Positions 24,288 through 34,930 of a stretch of DNA of 64,000 nt are shown here, in pieces. How positions within the stretch are numbered: the first letter of the stretch is position 1; the number at the start of each line of letters is the position of its first letter. This DNA comes from Acholoe squamosa (taxonomy: Eukaryota; Annelida; Polychaeta; Phyllodocida; Polynoidae), in the NCBI GenBank assembly GCA_949317995.1, contig OX439043.1, forward strand, positions 8,228,815 to 8,292,814, read 5' to 3'. The notes under the pieces are model-generated. The model searched no databases. It was not told the origin of the DNA and worked only from the letters and a program-made list of their open reading frames with translations. The position numbers and the translations under genes are program-made.

Positions 24288-24668
24288 TTAGGGGGGGGGG
24301 GGGGCATACTGTGTATCTTTCATACATCCAATACCGTTGAACAGGTTTGGAAAGTTTTCAGGCTCTGTAGTTCTCTGTATAGTGTTCAGATTTACTTTAA
24401 CCAAACCAAGTTCTGTTGCAGATTTGTACCCAACAAGAGTACCGTAATTACCTGATACCACCTGAACGTTGTGAACCTGGATTTGTTTTCTAGTCTCCAT
24501 TGTGAGACTACATGTACTGAGTACCTTCAGCGGATTTCCACCAACGTAGGGACATAACCGAACCTTCACAATTTTTCCATAGTGTACGCAGTTCAGTGAC
24601 AAAGTCATCCAGGGACTGACCTGATTTTTGGACACAACTTCTGAATGAGAATATCTCCATTTGGACAT
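24288..24668 (-). pseudogene. Gypsy protease-to-RT linker
   Basis: Encodes PLKVLSTCSLTMETRKQIQV, VVSGNYGTLVGYKSATELGL and FPNLFNGIGCMKD, the conserved stretch between protease and reverse transcriptase in Ty3/gypsy Pol. It ends abruptly at a run of G at 24288-24303 where the foreign block begins. Confidence 0.75.
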
Positions 24669-24678
24669 TGGTTTTGGG

Positions 24679-25056
24679 CTAAAAATATTTTGTTAGGACT
24701 TCACTAGTTTCTTTGCATGACTTTTCTCCATCCCCCTTTTCAGCATCATAAATGTCATACACTCTCTCTCCTGCATAGTGCAGAAGGAGAGCATGGCGGC
24801 AGTTGTCTTCCTCCACCTCACAAATGTCCATAGCCACAAACAGATTCTCAAGTCTAGCCAGCCATTTTTTCCACCTGGGGCCTGCACTGGCCTTATCAGT
24901 TTCATAGTCAAATGAAGCAAATTTGGGAAAAGTACCATCCATGGTAGCAAAATGTTCGTACAGCTGACTGTCTATACAAGATATTACCAGTGGGCCAACA
25001 AAGTTCAATATGTGTAACTGGCCTACCTTGTGGTGTCCAATGCACCAAAAAGACAC
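24679..25056 (-). pseudogene. Gypsy Gag N-terminal remnant
   Basis: Contains PKFASFDYETDKASAGPRWK and KWLARLENLFVAMDICEVEE, then LLHYAGERVYDIYDAEKGD, matching the Gag/capsid-like start of gypsy elements (W-x-x-W..F motif, then L-L-x-x-A-G). The nucleocapsid zinc knuckle is not visible. The frame changes around 24680. Confidence 0.7.
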
Positions 25057-25329
25057 AAACTGAATAGAAGTTCACCAAACCTCACTAACAGTGCCCTCTA
25101 ATGTCGTAATTAGGGGTCGTAATTAGGGGTATCCAGAATGTATTAGGAATTACAGATTTTTCCTACAGAACAGATTTCAAGTGTTTAGATGCTCCCTGTA
25201 GAAAGGCTTAAGCTCCCACGGTATAGCACAATACCAAACAAGCATGATTCCAAACTGCCAAAATGCCAATCTGAAAACCACACACTAAACTTGTCAAAAC
25301 TTTCCAAAAAAGTTACTCAAGTGGATTCT

Positions 25330-25347
25330 TGGGTACCATCGTCGCCA
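25330..25347 (-). other. Candidate primer-binding site
   Basis: On the minus strand TGGCGACGATGGTACCCA starts six bases after the 5' LTR. TGGCG... complementary to a tRNA 3' CCA end is the normal position and form. The priming tRNA was not identified. Confidence 0.5.
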
Positions 25348-25353
25348 TTTTAG

Positions 25354-25573
25354 TGTATTTCAAGTGTGGTATAGTAATAAGGCAGGCAGATGCTGTTGGA
25401 TTATGTGGAGCCTTTATTCTATGTCTGTATGCTTCAAAGATGGATGCCTGAAAGACAGATCAAGGTCAACTCAACATTATAGGTCATGCAGTTCACTGAC
25501 TCACCACTGGTGGCAGCACAAGTACATAGCAACATAAAAACAACAGACAGTAGGGTGGATAACACAATACACT
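25354..25573 (-). repeat. 5' LTR of the gypsy element
   Basis: Same sequence as 17671-17892 with about 20 differences. The minus-strand 5' tip (AGTGTATTG versus TGTAGTGTCTTG) has lost the canonical TGTA. Confidence 0.85.
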
Positions 25574-25913
25574 CCTGCAATGGTAGTCTTACTCATGATA
25601 CACTATTGTAGTGATAGTAGCTCACCACCACTACATTTTTGCTTCATGTCAATCATTTGGATGTGTATTTACTTCATGCACAGAGTCGCCTTATATATTG
25701 TGCGAGGAATGCAGCACTAGTTAGCGAGTTACTCACCAGGCCTGCACACATGTATCTTAAACCCTTTTAAGCAGAGCTAATGTAGGAGTGCATAATGTCC
25801 ATTGGTCGGCATGATGTACCAATGAAGTGCTGTGAATCTGGATCCAGAGGCATCATGCAGACTTTAAAAGTCACAAAACTGTGTAGGCATTGTCCTTAAA
25901 GTGTTAACAATCA
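25574..25913. other. Spacer with dispersed hairpin fragments
   Basis: Contains TTAGCGAGTTACTCACCAGG and GGTCGGCATGATGTACCAAT segments of the GATGC/GCATC hairpin family at about 25735-25870. No gene. Confidence 0.5.
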
Positions 25914-27747
25914 CCCAGCTAGCACCTTACGTGAAAAAGTCATATTCACGTTATTATGTGAAACCGACCAGATAATTATGTCATTAGGAGGTTAAGATTT
26001 TTACGTGATCAATTTACTAGATGCTGATGTAAAAGATATGTGGGATGTAAAAACGACATGTCCTATTTGACATCATAATCATGTCTTTTTCTGGTGCAAT
26101 CATACACATCATATGCTGTCATAAATATGCTATGATATTTGAAGTATCAAAAGGATGTGAACCAATTGACATAAATGATACATCTCATAGTAGTTATTTT
26201 GCGATGAAATACAGTGACACATGAGTGATGTCTAAATTACATCTTGATCTGGTTAAACTTGGGACATTACAGAATTACATCTATCTTTTTTTTTCTCTTT
26301 GCTCTTTAAAGAAATGATGTGTTACCAGCAATACTACAAATACTTGTTTATTGAATAAATCAAGCATAGTAAATATTACATGAGATATTTATGTCATTAT
26401 GATGTGAATTCAAGCTGTTGTATTCTTGTAAGTGAATGATGTCAGTGATATGTCACGATTATATCCCCTAGATAGTTCTTGTATCAGACACAAGGGGTCT
26501 CATCGAACACTTTACTAGCTAGCTGATCTTCATTGCCACATTCCCCAATAAATAGTTGGATCAAAGTTAACCAACCGCCTGCAGTTATTGGAATAAACTG
26601 AAAGAAAGGTCTTCTTCAATAAATACTCTGTTGTTTCTGTGACATTCAAAGGGTAAATAATGACTAAACAAACAGAACACATGATAGACACCTCTTTTAG
26701 ACCTTAAGAAAATATATAAGAACCAATATTGACTTCAAGTACACCGGGAGGCATGGCGCAGTTGGTAGCGCGTCGGCTCAGGGGCCGTAAGGTCGTGGGT
26801 TCGGTTCCCGGCCCGGCCAGGGCACAGTGGTGGTTCCAAACGTTGCCGTAAGGTGTCATTTGAGTTCCTACCTGCTCTGGCTAGGCTATGCTGGAAAGTC
26901 TCTCGGCGGTCATGGCAGACAAATGACTTAAAACAGGCCTGTCCATCTCTCACTATGCCTATGTAGTGATGGATGTTAAAGAACCATTGCCTCGGTAAAT
27001 GTGTAGGGGCGTGCTTTCTATCTTCCCATAGATTCGGTCACCATCATCCCTCCTCCCTACTAGACTAGGGTCCGGGCAAAAACGCCACAAGGGTAATCTC
27101 ACGTCGGTATGGATACAACCCGCGGGACCTCTCACCCTTGAGTGTCGGCCGTAAGGAAGGCATGAGGTGAGATAAAAATTCAATCAATCATCAATCAAGT
27201 ACACATCACAGCCCGGCCTCTGGGCTAGGGTAAATGTGTAGTGCCCTCTCTATGGATATAGAATACCTGAGAATACCTTTCACTAAATAGGTATTGTGCA
27301 GAGTGTCCATGCAGGATGCGATATTTGCATCTAATAGACATAATGTTCTTATGTCTTGAGATATCTCTCATTGAGGTATCCTATCTGACTATGATTTGTG
27401 GTCAGTATTCCCATTTCAATAGTATCTTTTAACTGATGATGCCATCTTTATTTCACGTCACATTTGCATAGTTGCACTGATGTTGAAATTACATCTATGA
27501 GTAACATCTTCTTTATGACATAAACCATAGTCATCTTACATGTCAAGATTTACATCATTTTGATGAGTTTCAAGTACATCATATTGATGTATGATATGTA
27601 TGTGCAAAGACATCTCATAGTGACGTGAAAACGTCTTGCACATACGGTGGTTTTTTCCCCGCAAAATTCGCGCAATAATATTATGTATCTGAGGATCAGC
27701 ACAAGATGTAAAAATGACGTGATTTACTACGAGTTTTGCTAGCTGGG
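25914..27747. mobile_element. Non-autonomous TIR element, CCCAGCTAGCA ends
   Basis: Inverted ends CCCAGCTAGCACCTTACGTG and TTTTGCTAGCTGGG enclose 1.8 kb rich in ATGTCA/TGACAT words without a transposase. It carries a SINE at 26745-27194. A 99-bp relative with CCCTGCTAGCAC ends lies at 33634-33732. Confidence 0.7.
26745..27194 (+). mobile_element. tRNA-derived SINE
   Basis: Starts with an A box (TGGCGCAGTTGGTAGCGCG, about 26754-26772) and a B box (GGTTCGGTTCC, 26798-26808) spaced as in a tRNA gene. A 5' tRNA-like head, a long body with GATGTTAAAGAACC and a (CAAT)n-like tail follow. The 10-bp TCAAGTACAC flanks both ends (26735-26744 and 27195-27204), a target duplication typical of LINE-mediated insertion. 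At 450 bp it is long for a SINE. Confidence 0.93.
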
Positions 27748-27788
27748 CACAGACACCTGGTCAACAACACTGTTTACATACACGTTAC

Positions 27789-28929
27789 CAGGGCTGGGCA
27801 TATCTGAAAATCGTGGAGCCAAGGCTAGAGGGGTTGTAGCCCAGGACCGGAGTGGATTCAATACAGCATATAAGCTGCATCAGCATACAAGGGGCTGCTT
27901 GGGCTTGGAAAATGTAGTTCCATCAGAAAACCTTGCACATAAGTCAACCTACAAAAGTCAAACTCATATGCACCAACTGAGAAAAATTGACTCCATAAAC
28001 CCCAACCTCTTTACTTAAAAACAGTAGAGGGAACGATGAACAGTATAAGGGGGTGTGGGGGTATTCCTCCAGGGGCCCAAGAAATTTTTAGAGGCCAAAT
28101 GTGGGCATTCTGGTGGTTTTTGAGGGTGTCTGATACCCCCATATAAATGTTGAAATGAGATTTCACTGAATCTGGATTATTCACAAGATTGTCGTCCCAG
28201 GTGAATCTTAGAAAAAAGAAAAAAAAAAAAACAACTGAGAGGACTGGAACAACTGAGGAGTTTGCAGGTATGCACACTTGTAAATTGCAAGTCACAAGGT
28301 CACCGTATCACATTCCATCTTTTGACTGAATCTATAATCCACTTAAGATACAGGGGTGGATCCAGGATTTTGAGAAAGGGGATAGCACATCGTGGCTGAA
28401 TGGGCTGGTAGGCTTATCACAAATAAACCACAAAGCCAGAGTATCTCAGGATCTGCCTTAGTATCATCCAAGGATCAGGTTGAGTCTCAAATTACATTCA
28501 TTTTGGCGACATTGCCAGAGTCTGGATCTGGACTCCAGTGAGTAAGAATTTTTTCTCAGTGAGGGTTTTCAGAAAGGAGGGGTGATCTTTTTTTTATCAC
28601 AAGCATCAAATGGGCATAGGGAATGACAAGATTTCTGATGGGTGTTAACCATGGACAACAGACAGGTACAGGGGTCTGGGGCATTTCACAGGAAGATTTT
28701 GTGACCTGACGGATTTATAGGAAAGGGGAGGGGAAAATTCTGAATTTTTTAATGTTAAATCATGTATTCTGGTGATTTCTAGGAATAGCTTCATAACTTT
28801 GGTTCTATAGGGAATATTGGAAAAATTCTTTCACTGATGGAAAGCCCGGAATCTGGAGAAGTAGGTGTCGCCAATTTTAAGGCCATTGTCGCCATTTTTT
28901 GGCTTCATGGCGACAGTTGCCCAGCCCTG
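27789..28929. mobile_element. hAT-like element with exact 5-bp target duplication
   Basis: Ends CAGGGCTGGGCATAT and TTGCCCAGCCCTG. Both flanks are GTTAC. No transposase is present. The shorter relative at 61736-61995 shares the ends and the GGCGACA words near the right end. Confidence 0.85.
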
Positions 28930-29033
28930 GTTACACCCAATGAACACTTAGTGTAGGGAAAGGTAGGTAGGAGGGAGGTACTCCTGTGTTCTCTTTACAC
29001 TGCTCCCCACACTGCATACCACATGGCACACCA

Positions 29034-29059
29034 GAAAGAGAGAGAGAGAGATAGAGAGG

Positions 29060-29115
<56 letters not shown>
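29034..29115. repeat. (GA)n microsatellite
   Basis: AG dinucleotides with a few interruptions (GATAGAGAGGGAGG) at the left. The minus-strand Leu/Ser frame is an artefact. Confidence 0.97.
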
Positions 29116-29117
<2 letters not shown>

Positions 29118-29379
29118 CAGATTTAAAACGATGAATCAATAAATAGAAAAGGAATAAGAGTATGAACAAATGTTAGAAAAGAAGCTAAAATAAGAGAGAG
29201 AGACTGTGGTTATAACATATTCATTATATTATATTCTACAGCTTGCATGGTGTGTCCCTTTTTATACTTGTGCCTTATGTGTGAAGTAAAGGATGGCCCA
29301 TTTTAGTACTTGGCAAAATTTCAAATTAGGATCTCCAACTGTCTCCATTATAAATCGCAGTTTATGACAAAATCTCTAA

Positions 29380-29797
29380 TCAAAGTCCATAGTTCCCAGA
29401 TTGAGGTTAATTGAGTAAGTCCCAGCGCCATCATTAACCACTAAGGGAGTGGTCATTATTTATCAACAGGTGGGGGGGGGGTGGTGGGTTTGAGGGGGGG
29501 GCTAAAAAGATTTTGACCCCTCTTGGGAGGGGGGGCTAAAAAAAATCACCCTCTTTTTAGCAAAAAAAGCCCGCGCGCTACTATAGATCAAAGTCCATAG
29601 TTCCCAGATTGAGGTTAATTGAGTAAGTCCCAGCGCCATCATTAACCACTAAGGGAGTGGTCATTATTTATCAACAGGTGGGGGGGGGTGGTGGGTTTGA
29701 GGGGGGGCTAAAAAGATTTTGACCCCTCTTGTGAGGGGGGGCTAAAAAAAATCACCCTCTTTTTAGCAAAAAAAGCCCGCGCGCTACTATAGATCAA
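29380..29797. repeat. 208-bp tandem duplication
   Basis: TCAAAGTCCATAGTTCCCAG at 29380 recurs at 29588, and the full 208-bp unit is nearly identical apart from lengths of G and A runs. It includes the left inverted end of the element below, so that end is present twice. Confidence 0.93.
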
Positions 29798-29934
29798 AGA
29801 GGGGCGTGAAAACTCTCTGGCGTGGGGAGGCACAAAAAAATTTGACTGCTGTCGAAGGGGGGGGGGCATAAAAAGTTTTCACACATCCGTGCGAAAACCC
29901 ACCACCCCCCTGTTGATAAATAATGACCACTCCC
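29445..29934. mobile_element. PIF/Harbinger-like MITE
   Basis: Ends GGGAGTGGTCATTATTTATC and GATAAATAATGACCACTCCC, flanked by TAA on both sides, the 3-bp duplication typical of PIF/Harbinger. G-rich interior with internal duplication. Lone related right ends occur at 38934-38963, 40515-40553 and 55035-55080. Confidence 0.75.
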
Positions 29935-30494
29935 TAATGGCACCTCTTATTAACCTCCTTACTATGGTGGCAGCACACACCAGAAGACTGTCTCTGTCTA
30001 GCGTCATCTGGACAATTATATATATTTATGCTCATTTATACTGCAGTTTCCAATTTCTTCTCCTTGTTCTTTTTAGCTTAATCTACTTTTTATATAAACG
30101 TTAAGACAAGCAATGCTTAGGAAATAGGATATCATGTCGTTCAGTGTATATCATGCTATTTTACAAATAAATAAAGCTACATATTTGCCGTTTGTTAAAA
30201 TAAATCTAGAAAAAATGGATTGTGGTATATGACGGCATGTAACATGGACGTGGAAGGCCATCCTTTCATCATCCAAGGTCGATCTAGAATCGAACAAACG
30301 CCCCCAGTTACAAGTTTCTGTGAAGTACTTACTGAACCTGGACACAATTCTTTGTTTAAAACCATAAACTGAAGTAGTGGGGAAAAAAAGAAAGAAAAAG
30401 AAGATGCTACCTAGAAACCATCAGCTGACTTACCCCGCTGTGAACGTGCAGCACCCTGGGGGTAGACACATTTGGCATGGCCCCATCTTGGTGT
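29935..30494. other. Unannotated intergenic DNA
   Basis: AT-rich, with no splice-supported frame and no transposon end recognised. Confidence 0.4.
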
Positions 30495-30696
30495 GGGGCC
30501 GTCCATAAATTACGTCATACAGGACGGGGGGGGGGGTATTTTCCGATTGTAAGGTGAGCTGAGTCGATAGTATGGCTGAAGGGGGGGGGGCGTCTAGCTA
30601 AGTGTGACATAATTTTTGAGGGGGGTGTTGGCTGATGTGTGACTATAAGTGTTGAAAATGGTGAAAATAGGTGTGACATGATTTATGCACGGCCCC
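30495..30696. mobile_element. MITE with GGGGCCGTCCATAAATTACG ends
   Basis: 202 bp with imperfect inverted ends GGGGCCGTCCATAAATTACG and TGATTTATGCACGGCCCC and a G-rich interior (two GGGGGGGG runs). The end sequence is of a type common in invertebrate genomes. Superfamily not assigned. Confidence 0.7.
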
Positions 30697-30749
30697 TGTG
30701 GGGTAAAGAGGGAAACCATCATTTTATAACATAAAGGAAAGGGGTAGGG

Positions 30750-33060
30750 GGATTGGGAATAGCGGCATGCTTTCTTAAATCAACATGGGACATTATAGTT
30801 TCTTAGAGGTGACAGTGGGTATTCAGGATTTAAGTGACACAGGACATGGGCCTGACTTAAAATAGACATATAACGTAGGGACACGCATTGAGGGCCCCAA
30901 TGCTGACTCCTCCTCTATTGAAATGGGGGGGGGGAGGGGTGGTCGACATGAAGCAAGCATTACATGCATAAAACATTGATTAACTACATGTAACACAGAA
31001 GCCATTACCAGGGCATAACACATTGATTAACTGCATGTAACACAGAAGCCATTACCAGGGCATAACACATTGATTAACTGCATGTAACACAGAAGCCTTT
31101 ACCAGGGCATGACACGTTGATTAACTACATGTATTACAGAAGCCATTACCAGGGCATAACATATATAACACAAAAGCCATTACCAGGGCATGACACATTG
31201 ATTAACTGCATGTAACACAGAAGCCATTACCAGGGCATAACACATATAACACAGAAGCCATTACCAGGGCATGACACATTGATTAACTGCATGTAACACA
31301 GAAGCCATTACCAGGGCATAACACATTGATTAACTACATGTAACACAGAAGCCATTACCAGGGCATAACACATTGATTAACAACATTTAACACAGAAGTC
31401 ATTACTAGGGCATGACACATTGATTAACTGCATGTAACACAGAAGCCATTACCAGGGCATGACACATTGATTAACTACATGTATCACAGAAGCCATTACC
31501 AGGGCATAACACATTGATTAACTACATGTATCACAGAAGCCATTACTAGGGCATGACACATTGATTAACTGCATGTAACACAGAAGCCATTACCAGGGCA
31601 TGACACATTGATTAACTGCATGTAACACAGAAGCCATTACCAGGGCATAACACATTGATTAACTACATGTAACACAGAAGACATTACCAGGGCATGACAC
31701 ATTGATTAACTGCATGTAACACAGAAGCCATTACCAGGGCATGACACATTGATTAACTACATGTATCACAGAAGCCATTACTAGGGCATGACACATTGAT
31801 TAACTGCATGTAACACAGAAGCCATTACCAGGGCATAACACATTGATTAACTACATGTAACACAGAAGACATTACCAGGGCATAACACATTGATTAACTG
31901 CATGTAACACAGAAGCCATTACCAGGGCATAAACATTGATTAACTACATGTAACACAGAAGCCATTATCAGGGCATAACACATTGATTAACTACATGTAA
32001 CACAGAAGCCTTTACCAGGGCATGACACATTGATTAACTGCATGTAACACAGAAGCCATTACCAGGGCATGACACATTGATTAACTACATGTATCACAGA
32101 AGCCATTACTAGGGCATGACACATTGATTAACTGCATGTAACACAGAAGCCATTACCAGGGCATAAACATTGATTAACTACATGTAACACAGAAGCCATC
32201 AGGGCAGAACACATTGATTAACTACATGTAACACAGAAGACATTACCAGGGCATAACACATTGATTAACTACATGTAACACAGAAGACATTACCAGGGCA
32301 TAACACATTGATAAACTGCATGTAACACAGAAGCCATTACCAGGGCATGACACATTGATTAACTGCATGTAACACAGAAGCCATTACCAGGGCATGACAC
32401 ATTGATTAACTGCATGTAACACAGAAGCCATTACCAGGGCATGACACGTTGATTAACTACATGTATCACAGAAGCCATTACCAGGGCATAACATATATAA
32501 CACAAAGGCCATTACCAGGGCATAACACATTGATTAACTGCATGTATCACAGAAGCCATTACCAGGGCATAACAGATTGATTAACTGCATGTAACACAGA
32601 AGCCATTACCAGGGCATGACACATTGATTAACTACATGTATCACAGAAGCCATTACTAGGGCATGACACATTGATTAACTGCATGTAACACAGAAGCCAT
32701 TACCAGGGCATGACACATTGATTAACTACACGTAACACAGAAGCCATTACCAGGGCATGACACATTGATTAACTACATGTAACACAGAAGCCATTACCAG
32801 GGCATAACACATTGATTAACTGCATGTAACACAGAAGCTTTTACCTAGGGATTAATATATTGACTAAAGCAGACTTAGTTCAGAACTGAAAGGTACAAAA
32901 TGACTGTTTCCCCAAGGCAAAGTTAGTCGAGTAACAGGTTAAAACACTGTATCCTGTAATAATGTATAAAGGAACACGATCAGTCACCCCGGGTCACACC
33001 ACACAGGGTCGTTATCTTTGTGACAAATGAAGAACTCACAAACTTCACTCTGCCTGACAC
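30750..33060. repeat. Segmental duplication, copy A
   Basis: Left flank (TTCTTAGAGGTGACAG..., GGGCCCCAATGCTGA..., GGTCGACAT), a minisatellite and a right flank (AAGCAGACTTAGTT, ACACTGTATCCTGT, CACCACACAGGG, ATCTTTGTGACAAATGAAGA) occur in the same order in copy B at about 33940-34930. Only array length and unit length differ strongly. Confidence 0.8.
30950..32845. repeat. 47-bp minisatellite, about 40 copies
   Basis: Unit GCATAACACATTGATTAACT plus GCATGTAACACAGAAGCCATTACCAGG. Variants (G(C/T)ATAA versus GCATGACAC, TGCATG versus TACATG, shorter units with CATATATAACAC) recur in blocks, implying block duplications. Confidence 0.96.
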
Positions 33061-33205
33061 CTGACACCCATCATATGGAGAAGAGCCAGCATTTTATAAA
33101 TTATGGCAATGTAGGAGGGTAGACATTTAATTAGGTTATCCTAGATTAATCTACAATACTTCATCTCTAAAGGGCTAGCAATAACGATTTTAATAACCTT
33201 TTATG

Positions 33206-33509
33206 CACTGAAAACCTAGAAGTTCTGAAACTAGTCAGCGGTGACCACTTTAGGTCCTCAAGTTGACGATACCTAAAACTACAGCTTTAGGTAGTCAAAA
33301 TGACGACTTTAGGTCGTCATCCTGATGACCTGAGTCATCAATATGACGACTCTGTACTGTCAGTATTGTCATCCTGATGACTCAGGTCGTCAGGATGATG
33401 ACCTAAAGTCGTCATTTTGACTACCTAAAGCTGTAGTTTTAGGTATTGTCAACTTGAGGACCTAAAGTGGTCACCGCTGACTAGTTTCAGAACTTCTAGG
33501 TTTTCAGTG
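33206..33509. mobile_element. 304-bp near-perfect palindrome, copy 1
   Basis: Starts CACTGAAAACCTAGAAGTTC and ends with its reverse complement GAACTTCTAGGTTTTCAGTG. Arms of about 130 bp face each other around a roughly 40-bp core at 33338-33380. TG lies on both sides. It could fold into a long hairpin in DNA or RNA. No coding capacity. A foldback MITE is the likely origin. Confidence 0.9.
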
Positions 33510-33633
33510 TGGACAGGACTTAAGATCTCTAGACTTCTTGTTCATTATACTTGTTGTCATGATGTATCCTTACAAAAGAGCCAAAGGGCAAGCTACAGTT
33601 TATTGGCCAAGGTGGATTTAGCAGCCTTGCTTT

Positions 33634-33732
33634 CCCTGCTAGCACTACTCGTGTAATTTACGTCATTCTTACGTGAAAACTAATCGTTTTTACGTAAAAA
33701 AGACATCATTTGGATGAGTTGTGCTAGCAGGG
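33634..33732. mobile_element. 99-bp MITE, CCCTGCTAGCAC ends
   Basis: Perfect 12-bp inverted ends, internal TTACGTCA/TTTTTACGT words and T-rich flanks. Short relative of the element at 25914-27747. Confidence 0.75.
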
Positions 33733-34084
33733 TTTCATGTATAAATGGCAGAAATATGTTTCTGAATCATGAATTGAATTGAGAAATAGTAATAATCTCT
33801 CCAACACTGACATTCTGTATATTTGTCACTCGGACCAACTGAATGCTTTGGGTCTGGACAACTAGATTTGACATGTGACATGAGTCTGGTGACATGAAGC
33901 AAATTGATGCCATGATAGGGGAACATGACATCGGTGCTTTCTTAAATGAATTCAACATTTGGCATGATGAGTTCTTAGAGGTGACAGGTGACACGTGACA
34001 TGGGATTTTCTTAAAATCGACATGTGAGATGGGGACCCCCCCCCCATCCAGGGCCCCAATGCTGATCCCTCCCTGGTCGACGTT

Positions 34085-34780
34085 AGGCACTACGTAGGAG
34101 CCATTACCAGGGCATTGCACACTCATCAAATTTATACATGCACTGAAAACCTAGAAGTTCTGAAACTAGTCAGCGGTGACCACTTTAGGTCCTCAAGTTG
34201 ACAATACCTAAAACTACAGCTTTAGGTAGTCAAAATGACGACTTTAGGTCATCATCCTGACGACCTGAGTCATCAGGATGACAATACTGACAGTACAGAG
34301 TCGTCATATTGATGACTCAGGTCATCAGGATGACGACCTAAAGTCGTCATTTTGACTACCTAAAGCTGTAGTTTTAGGTATCGTCAACTTGAGGACCTAA
34401 AGTGGTCACTGCTGACTAGTTTCAGAACTTCTAGGTTTTCAGTGTGTAACACAGGAGCCATTACCAGGGCATGGCACATTCATCAAATTTATACATGTAA
34501 CACAGGAGCCATTTCCAGGGCATGGCACATTCATCAAATTTATACATGTAACACAGGAGCCATTTCCAGGGCATGGCACATTCATCAAATTTATACATGT
34601 AACACAGGAGCCATTTCCAGGGCATGGCACATTCATCAAATTTATACATGTAACACAGGAGCCATTTCCAGGGCATGGCACATTCATCAAATTTATACAT
34701 GTAACACAGGAGCCATTTCCAGGGCATGGCACATTCATCAAATTTATACATGTAACACAGGAGCAATTATCCAGGGCATA
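34085..34780. repeat. 51-bp minisatellite interrupted by a palindrome
   Basis: Unit TGTAACACAGGAGCCATTTC plus CAGGGCATGGCACATTCATCAAATTTATACA. One unit lies left of the palindrome (34085-34140) and about seven lie right of it (34445-34780). Being 17 codons long, it leaves open frames on both strands, which are not evidence of genes. Confidence 0.93.
34141..34444. mobile_element. 304-bp near-perfect palindrome, copy 2
   Basis: Same ends and length as copy 1, but the core (about 34273-34312) is the reverse complement of the copy 1 core. It splits a 51-bp unit: ...TTTATACATG before and TGTAACACAGG after, against the intact TTTATACATGTAACACAGG, so TG was duplicated on insertion. Confidence 0.9.
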
Positions 34781-34930
34781 ACACATTGGTTAAAGCAGAC
34801 TTAGTTTAGAACTGAAAACTGATGGTTAAGACACTGTATCCTGTCAATATGTAGAGACATAATCTGTCACACCACACAGGGCCATTATCTTTGTGACAAA
34901 TGAAGAAGTTACACACTTCACTCTCCCTGA

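Larger units (their letters stand above)
17671..25573 (-). mobile_element. Degenerate Ty3/gypsy LTR retrotransposon
   Basis: Two 222-bp LTR copies (17671-17892 and about 25354-25573) at roughly 90% identity bracket gag, protease-linker, RNase H and integrase remnants in the correct order on the minus strand. A primer-binding-site candidate (25330-25347) adjoins the 5' LTR and a purine tract (complement of 17893-17906) adjoins the 3' LTR. The reverse-transcriptase palm is missing: coding stops near 24288 and resumes near 20227, with about 4 kb of unrelated repeats between. Frames are broken, so the copy is dead. No clean target duplication was seen. Confidence 0.88.
33940..34930. repeat. Segmental duplication, copy B
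   Basis: Paralogous to copy A at 30750-33060 in flanks and order. Its array uses a 51-bp unit and is split by a palindromic element. Confidence 0.8.

Noticed and set aside
17671-25573. Functional retrotransposon
   Set aside because: The reverse-transcriptase palm is missing and gag, RNase H and integrase frames are broken.
26745-26830. tRNA gene
   Set aside because: A and B boxes are present, but the sequence continues into a SINE body with a tail and a 10-bp target duplication, so it is a retroposon.
28948-29169. Minus-strand Leu/Ser-rich frame
   Set aside because: Antisense of the GA microsatellite.
34439-34804. Overlapping open frames on both strands with perfect 17-residue repeats
   Set aside because: They are a product of the 51-bp repeat unit having no stop in several frames. 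No start context, splice sites or divergence pattern of coding DNA.
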